From Nitrososphaerota archaeon (lineage in GTDB: Archaea; Thermoproteota; Nitrososphaeria_A; Caldarchaeales; Wolframiiraptoraceae), in assembly GCA_021157985.1 (NCBI GenBank), contig JAGGVM010000052.1, positions 1-7,256 on the forward strand: a DNA stretch of 7,256 nucleotides. Direction: 5' to 3'. Made by a program: the position numbers and the translations under genes. This document shows, in pieces, positions 4,770 to 7,256 of this stretch; the first letter of the stretch is position 1, and every line of letters begins with the position of its first letter. Under the pieces are notes generated by a model. That model was not told the origin of the DNA. It saw only the letters and a list, made by a program, of their open reading frames with translations, and did no database searches.

Positions 4770-5864
4770 ATGTCGAGTTCAACAGCCTTCAAGAAGGCGT
4801 TGGGCTGCGAAGAGGCCTCGAAGCTGAGGACCCCGGAGGTAAACGACATCGTTTACCGATTCGGGGTCATAAGCCCGAACCGTATAGCGATCCACGACTA
4901 CCCTCTATCGCATCCCCTCGCGGCATTCAACGGAAGCGTCCTCTACGACTCGAAAAACGAGACCCTCGACCTCTACGCGAGAATAATCCTCGGATACTAC
5001 CTCTACGTGAGCAGCATAATCAGGGTTCAGGTCCCGCTCGACGACCTCTTCAGCAGGTTCATAGACATAAACAGCTACGTCGGAGAGGTCGTGATCTATC
5101 CCTCGATGAAATACGACATATGGGGGGCGGAGGACCCGAGGGTATACAAGGTGAACGGAACGCCTTACATGACTTATACGGGTAGATCGATAAACTACTA
5201 TTCACCCGTCAGGGAGAACAGGACCCTAGTGGTCGCAGCGGTCTACGACGACGTTCTCAGGTCATGGGTCAAGCGGTTCGTCTTCATGCCCTCCGAAAAG
5301 CTTTTCGGCGGGATAATAAGCAACAAGGACGCTTTCTTGCATAAAACGAGCGAGGGAAGAATCTATCTTCTCCATCGGCCGCACCTGCTGGACGACACCT
5401 TCCACCTAATCGCCAGCGAGCTCGACAGTAAAAGTCTCATAAACCACGGAACGAAACCCAAGGAAATAACGATAGAAAGCGGAGTAGAGGTCTTGGAGTC
5501 AGCTCCATTCGAGACGAAGCTCGGCTGGGCGACGCCGATAGTGAACAATAGGGGAAACAAGCTGATAGCCTTAGTTCACGCGATAGACAAGGACAGCGTG
5601 GTCTACAGGGTCTTCGCCGTCGAGTTAGCGTTCGAAAAAGACGGCGTGATAGTCGAAGCGGTTACGCCGAAATACATAATGGAGCCTAAGAAGCCATACG
5701 AAATACTCGGAGACAGGCCTTTAACGATCTTTCCATGCGGAGCGGCGAGGGTCGGGAAAGACGAGGTCGTGGTGACTTACGGAGCCGCGGACTCCATGAT
5801 AGGGTTCGGGATAATCTCGTTGAACACCTTGATGAGCGAATTGGATAAAGGGAGAATATACTAA
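4770..5864 (+). CDS. GH130-family glycoside phosphorylase or hydrolase (mannoside-type)
   Basis: GH130 enzymes act on beta-mannosides, most by phosphorolysis to mannose-1-phosphate, some by hydrolysis. The 364 residues form the expected five-bladed propeller length. The family hallmark is WGAEDPRVYKVNGTPYMTYT (118-137), with D122 the likely catalytic acid by comparison with the family. Further conserved blocks are NKDAFL (185-190), LLHRP (200-204), GWATPI (252-257), FPCGAARV (321-328) and YGAADSMIGF (337-346). R151, K186, H202 and R203 are candidates for phosphate binding, which would favour a phosphorylase, but I cannot confirm the alignment. No signal peptide or membrane segment is visible, so it should be cytoplasmic. 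No Shine-Dalgarno site precedes ATG 4770; a short leader is likely. It ends in a 4-base overlap with the convergent glycosyltransferase. Substrate linkage cannot be read from sequence. Confidence 0.88.
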   Translation: MSSSTAFKKALGCEEASKLRTPEVNDIVYRFGVISPNRIAIHDYPLSHPLAAFNGSVLYDSKNETLDLYARIILGYYLYVSSIIRVQVPLDDLFSRFIDINSYVGEVVIYPSMKYDIWGAEDPRVYKVNGTPYMTYTGRSINYYSPVRENRTLVVAAVYDDVLRSWVKRFVFMPSEKLFGGIISNKDAFLHKTSEGRIYLLHRPHLLDDTFHLIASELDSKSLINHGTKPKEITIESGVEVLESAPFETKLGWATPIVNNRGNKLIALVHAIDKDSVVYRVFAVELAFEKDGVIVEAVTPKYIMEPKKPYEILGDRPLTIFPCGAARVGKDEVVVTYGAADSMIGFGIISLNTLMSELDKGRIY

Positions 5865-6937
5865 AGAGATTCGAAGAGTTTCAGGAACCTTTTCGCCACC
5901 TTTTCGTCGCTATGCTCTAAAGCGTATTCCCTGGCCCTCCGAGAAACCTTCTCCCTCACAGAATCGACCTTAACCAACAGCCTTATCTTTTCCATCAAAT
6001 CCTTAACATCTCCAAGCCTATACTTAACGACCGGGCCGATCCCGTTTTCATCCACCTCGATCATCTCGAAATACTTGGTATCCGGAACGATCGTCGGAGT
6101 CCCGGAGTAAAGACATTGGCAGACGGTTGACGAAATGACGACTCCCCGGCTCTCGCCCTTCGGAAGCAGGTGAACATCCGCTCCCATGAGGTATTCATAG
6201 ACCTTCGCGATCGTCGGCCTATCCACCTCTTGGACGATCCAGGGCTCATCAACTGGAAGCTCTTGGTCGCTCCTGAGAACGAAGTACGTGAGATCGCATT
6301 CTCCGCGGAGCTCTCTCAAAGCCCTGATATAATCCACGTACTCGATAGAGGGCTGCCTGCCATAGGTGAAGAAGAGAACGCCTTTCTCCGCGAACTTCGG
6401 CCTAACCGGGGAAACGCCGTCGATCAAAGCAAATGGATAAGGTATCTCCTCGATCCTTCCAACTCTCGATAAGTCAAATCCCCTGAGGAGTTCATCATAA
6501 TATCTTCGATCGAAGATCACCAACGCATCCCACGGAATTTTCAAAGCCGCCTCCACGTCCCTGCGATAAGCCGAGTGAACGACGCCGACGAGCTTAGAGC
6601 TTTTCTTCAATTTCTCAGCTTTTCTCACGAGTTCCAGGATCGGAAGCCTTCCATATAGCTCGACGACTAGGAAATCGTAATCATGCATGAGGATTGTATC
6701 ATCGATTGATCCGCCGTAGGGGTAGTCTATCTCCGTCGTTTCATCGTATATTCTATAAACCCATTCTTCATCCCTTATCTTAACCTTCTTATGATGCCAA
6801 TCCTTGTTAGCGGAGATGAGTCTCGGAGCGAAAACCTCTACTCCGTACCCCATTGAGCGGAGTTTTCTACCTACTAGCTCCGCGTGAAGGCTTACTCCGC
6901 ACGTCGCGTTCCATCGCCCTAAAAAAGCTATTTTCAT
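5861..6937 (-). CDS. GT-B fold glycosyltransferase, GT4-like but with atypical donor site
   Basis: The product has 358 residues from ATG 6937 (MKIAFLGRW, a typical first strand); an in-frame TTG at 6958 would add seven but is less likely. The N-terminal Rossmann half begins with the GT4-like segment GRWNATCGVSLHAELVGRKL (7-26), and the C-terminal half with FTYGRQPS (190-197). The donor-sugar region contains GESRGVVI (261-268) and QCLYSGTPTIVPD (274-286). The usual EX7E motif is not intact: Q274 stands where the second glutamate belongs, and the Lys that normally follows the GR motif is missing. It has no signal peptide or membrane span, so it is cytoplasmic or peripheral. The donor and acceptor are unknown. 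Its convergence with the GH130 gene suggests related sugar metabolism, by inference only. Confidence 0.82.
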   Translation of the reverse strand: MKIAFLGRWNATCGVSLHAELVGRKLRSMGYGVEVFAPRLISANKDWHHKKVKIRDEEWVYRIYDETTEIDYPYGGSIDDTILMHDYDFLVVELYGRLPILELVRKAEKLKKSSKLVGVVHSAYRRDVEAALKIPWDALVIFDRRYYDELLRGFDLSRVGRIEEIPYPFALIDGVSPVRPKFAEKGVLFFTYGRQPSIEYVDYIRALRELRGECDLTYFVLRSDQELPVDEPWIVQEVDRPTIAKVYEYLMGADVHLLPKGESRGVVISSTVCQCLYSGTPTIVPDTKYFEMIEVDENGIGPVVKYRLGDVKDLMEKIRLLVKVDSVREKVSRRAREYALEHSDEKVAKRFLKLFESL

Positions 6938-6971
6938 ATTCGGTATATGTTGTTTCAATTCTAGGTCTTAA

Positions 6972-6979
6972 CCTTTAAC
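6972..6979 (-). promoter_or_regulatory. Candidate TATA box for the glycosyltransferase gene
   Basis: GTTAAAGG on the minus strand predicts a transcript start near 6950, giving a leader of about 12 nt to ATG 6937 and excluding the TTG at 6958. GGTTAAGACC at 6964-6973 is an alternative. Confidence 0.3.
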
Positions 6980-7018
6980 GTTGGAAACGCCGAGAATGCC
7001 GTAGTTTAACCGACATGG

Positions 7019-7026
7019 ATTAAAAA
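7019..7026 (+). promoter_or_regulatory. Candidate TATA box for the YgjP-like gene
   Basis: ATTAAAAA opens an A-rich stretch (7019-7041) and predicts a transcript start near 7048-7050. This is just before the GTG at 7054 and about 17 nt before ATG 7066. Confidence 0.35.
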
Positions 7027-7065
7027 CAAAAATTAAAAATTGAAGTAAATCCTGTGAAAACCGTA

Positions 7066-7256
7066 ATGCCATCGAATTCGAAAGACGATTTCAACATAAA
7101 GATAAGATACCGAGTGATCAGGAGACCTGTAAAATACGCGAGGCTTGAGCTGAGGGGAAGAGAATTATGGATAATTATTCCAGAAGACGCTGACCCGATG
7201 AAAGTGATAAGGGAGAATAGGAACTGGGTTAAGAAGCAGACCTGGATCGTGAAGCA
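7066..7256 (+). CDS. YgjP-like (DUF45) predicted metallopeptidase, N-terminal part, cut by the right edge
   Basis: The frame is open from ATG 7066 to the window end, 63 complete codons; GTG at 7054 is in frame and would add four residues. The segment YRVIRRPVKYARLELRGREL (15-34), then WIIIPEDADPMKVIRENRNW (35-54), matches the N-terminal beta-hairpin and helix of the YgjP/DUF45 family, in which a 'vr-rrarrlrlrv' strand precedes 'v-vP' and a helix ending in W-. The expected HExxH zinc motif would lie beyond the window, so activity cannot be judged. No Shine-Dalgarno site is evident. The gene diverges from the glycosyltransferase across a region of about 120 nt that holds promoter-like boxes for each. 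Confidence 0.68.
   Translation, partial: MPSNSKDDFNIKIRYRVIRRPVKYARLELRGRELWIIIPEDADPMKVIRENRNWVKKQTWIVK

Noticed and set aside
6170..6472. Plus-strand open frame of 100 codons
   Set aside because: It is antisense to the glycosyltransferase and shows no domain features.
1..7256. CRISPR array, insertion sequence, C/D-box RNA or defence island
   Set aside because: I looked for spaced direct repeats, terminal inverted repeats, transposase motifs and paired RTGATGA/CTGA boxes and found none that hold up.

Overview
The window looks like ordinary chromosomal DNA from an archaeon, probably a thermophile of the Thermoproteota/TACK side. The evidence is a set of archaea-specific informational genes (archaeal homodimer-type Dph2, exosome subunit Csl4, RNA polymerase subunit RpoL, transcript-cleavage factor TFS), heavy use of AGG/AGA and ATA codons, TATA-like boxes with very short leaders, GTG/TTG starts, and a tRNA gene without encoded CCA. 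The exact lineage cannot be fixed from sequence alone.

Layout: (1) Bases 1-467 are visibly AT-richer and hold no secure protein gene. There is a possible C-terminal end of a gene entering from the left (+, to base 100), a doubtful small ORF with a signal-peptide-like start (-), and a well-formed tRNA-Arg(UCG) gene at 284-358 (-). (2) Bases 492-1229 (+) encode a helix-turn-helix protein fused to a phosphoribosyltransferase-like domain whose PRPP-binding loop is lost, probably a transcription regulator. (3) Bases 1226-3479 (-) are a compact four-gene informational operon, in transcription order dph2 - csl4 - rpoL - tfs, with junctions of 4 nt, a 4-nt overlap and 25 nt. It links translation-factor modification, RNA decay/processing and transcription. 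(4) Just upstream on the same strand, 3525-4652 (longest form to 4706) encodes an HdrD/GlpC-type iron-sulfur oxidoreductase with two 4Fe-4S ferredoxin motifs and two complete CCG motifs. (5) Divergent from it, 4770-5864 (+) is a GH130-type glycoside phosphorylase/hydrolase. It converges on a GT-B glycosyltransferase at 5861-6937 (-), a plausible sugar-metabolism pair. (6) A YgjP-like (DUF45) metallopeptidase-type gene begins near 7054/7066 (+) and runs off the right edge.

Both convergent gene pairs end in the same 4-base stop-codon interlock (TTAG/CTAA), leaving no room for an intergenic terminator. Promoter-like signals fit each divergent or unit-start region: 3514-3520 for dph2, 4725-4733 between the Fe-S gene and GH130, and 6972-6979 and 7019-7026 between the glycosyltransferase and the YgjP-like gene.

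I see no CRISPR array, insertion sequence, phage gene or obvious defence system. The best leads are modest: a PRTase fold that has lost its PRPP loop and is fused to an HTH; an orphan HdrD-like electron carrier beside dph2, whose electron donor in archaea is, as far as I know, not settled; a GH130 and atypical glycosyltransferase pair; and an AT-rich tract abutting the 3' end of a tRNA gene.
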